DNA of 64,000 nucleotides from Glandiceps talaboti (Eukaryota; Hemichordata; Enteropneusta; Spengelidae): the NCBI RefSeq assembly GCF_964340395.1, contig NC_135557.1, positions 17,128,367 through 17,192,366 on the forward strand, written 5' to 3'. Below the pieces are notes generated by a model. The model made no database searches. It saw only the letters and a list, made by a program, of their open reading frames with translations, and was not told the origin of the DNA. Of this stretch, positions 63,966 through 64,000 are shown in pieces (the first letter of the stretch is position 1; the number at the start of each line of letters is the position of its first letter). A program made the position numbers and the translations under genes.

Positions 63966-64000
63966 CAATATTGCAAACCCAGTTGCTATTTATATTCTTA

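Overview
The window looks like intronic or intergenic DNA from an animal nuclear genome, most likely a marine invertebrate. The evidence is AT-rich sequence, no long open reading frames on either strand, two tRNA-derived SINEs with intact pol III A and B boxes, LINE/SINE-type 3' tails, palindromic MITEs flanked by TA, and very many microsatellites and minisatellites. The SINE body carries the 'gcaggttttccccgg..actccggtttcctcc' core that I associate from memory with marine-invertebrate SINEs. I cannot tell mollusc, other lophotrochozoan, hemichordate or another lineage from this window alone. No protein-coding gene is convincingly supported. The longest ORF (144 aa) is a 39-bp minisatellite translated. 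A few isolated ORFs and splice-like blocks are recorded at low confidence.

Layout. 1-9.6 kb: scattered small repeats, two copies of one interspersed element (4.0 and 4.9 kb), an inverted repeat (6.2 kb) and one copy of a family seen again at 44.3 kb. 9.6-16.1 kb: a dense run of tandem arrays (33 bp x16, 63 bp x4, 20 bp x4, four hairpin-bearing units, and about 135-bp units with repeated splice-acceptor-like sites), a 344-bp palindromic MITE and the first SINE. 17.3-22.9 kb: degenerate arrays with periods of about 60-130 bp. 23.2-23.6 kb: a foldback next to a short TIR element. 24.1-26.2 kb: a degenerate ~160-bp array, then a 1.06-kb array of the same 33-bp satellite in the opposite orientation. 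26.2-34.7 kb: more arrays, including an alternating 116/92-bp composite array, a 0.47-kb foldback and an 11 x 39-bp array. 36-42.3 kb: dispersed families, a decayed MITE copy, four arrays and a 360-bp foldback. 44-49.5 kb: a conserved interspersed repeat, a large three-unit repeat rich in TGACCT half-sites, a CCAAT-box cluster, a second intact MITE and a long TC microsatellite. 51-57 kb: arrays, paired E2F-like palindromes and an identical 190-bp duplication bounded by G runs. 58-64 kb: 31-bp and 39-bp arrays, another foldback, a second SINE and a final degenerate array.

There is no gene circuit to describe. Two themes stand out. First, many short, unrelated local sequences have each been amplified into their own tandem array. 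Second, inverted structures occur at several scales, from 8-bp palindromes inside satellite units, through 140-470-bp foldbacks, to two opposed satellite arrays about 15 kb apart. Intervals not listed were read and appear to be single-copy AT-rich DNA.
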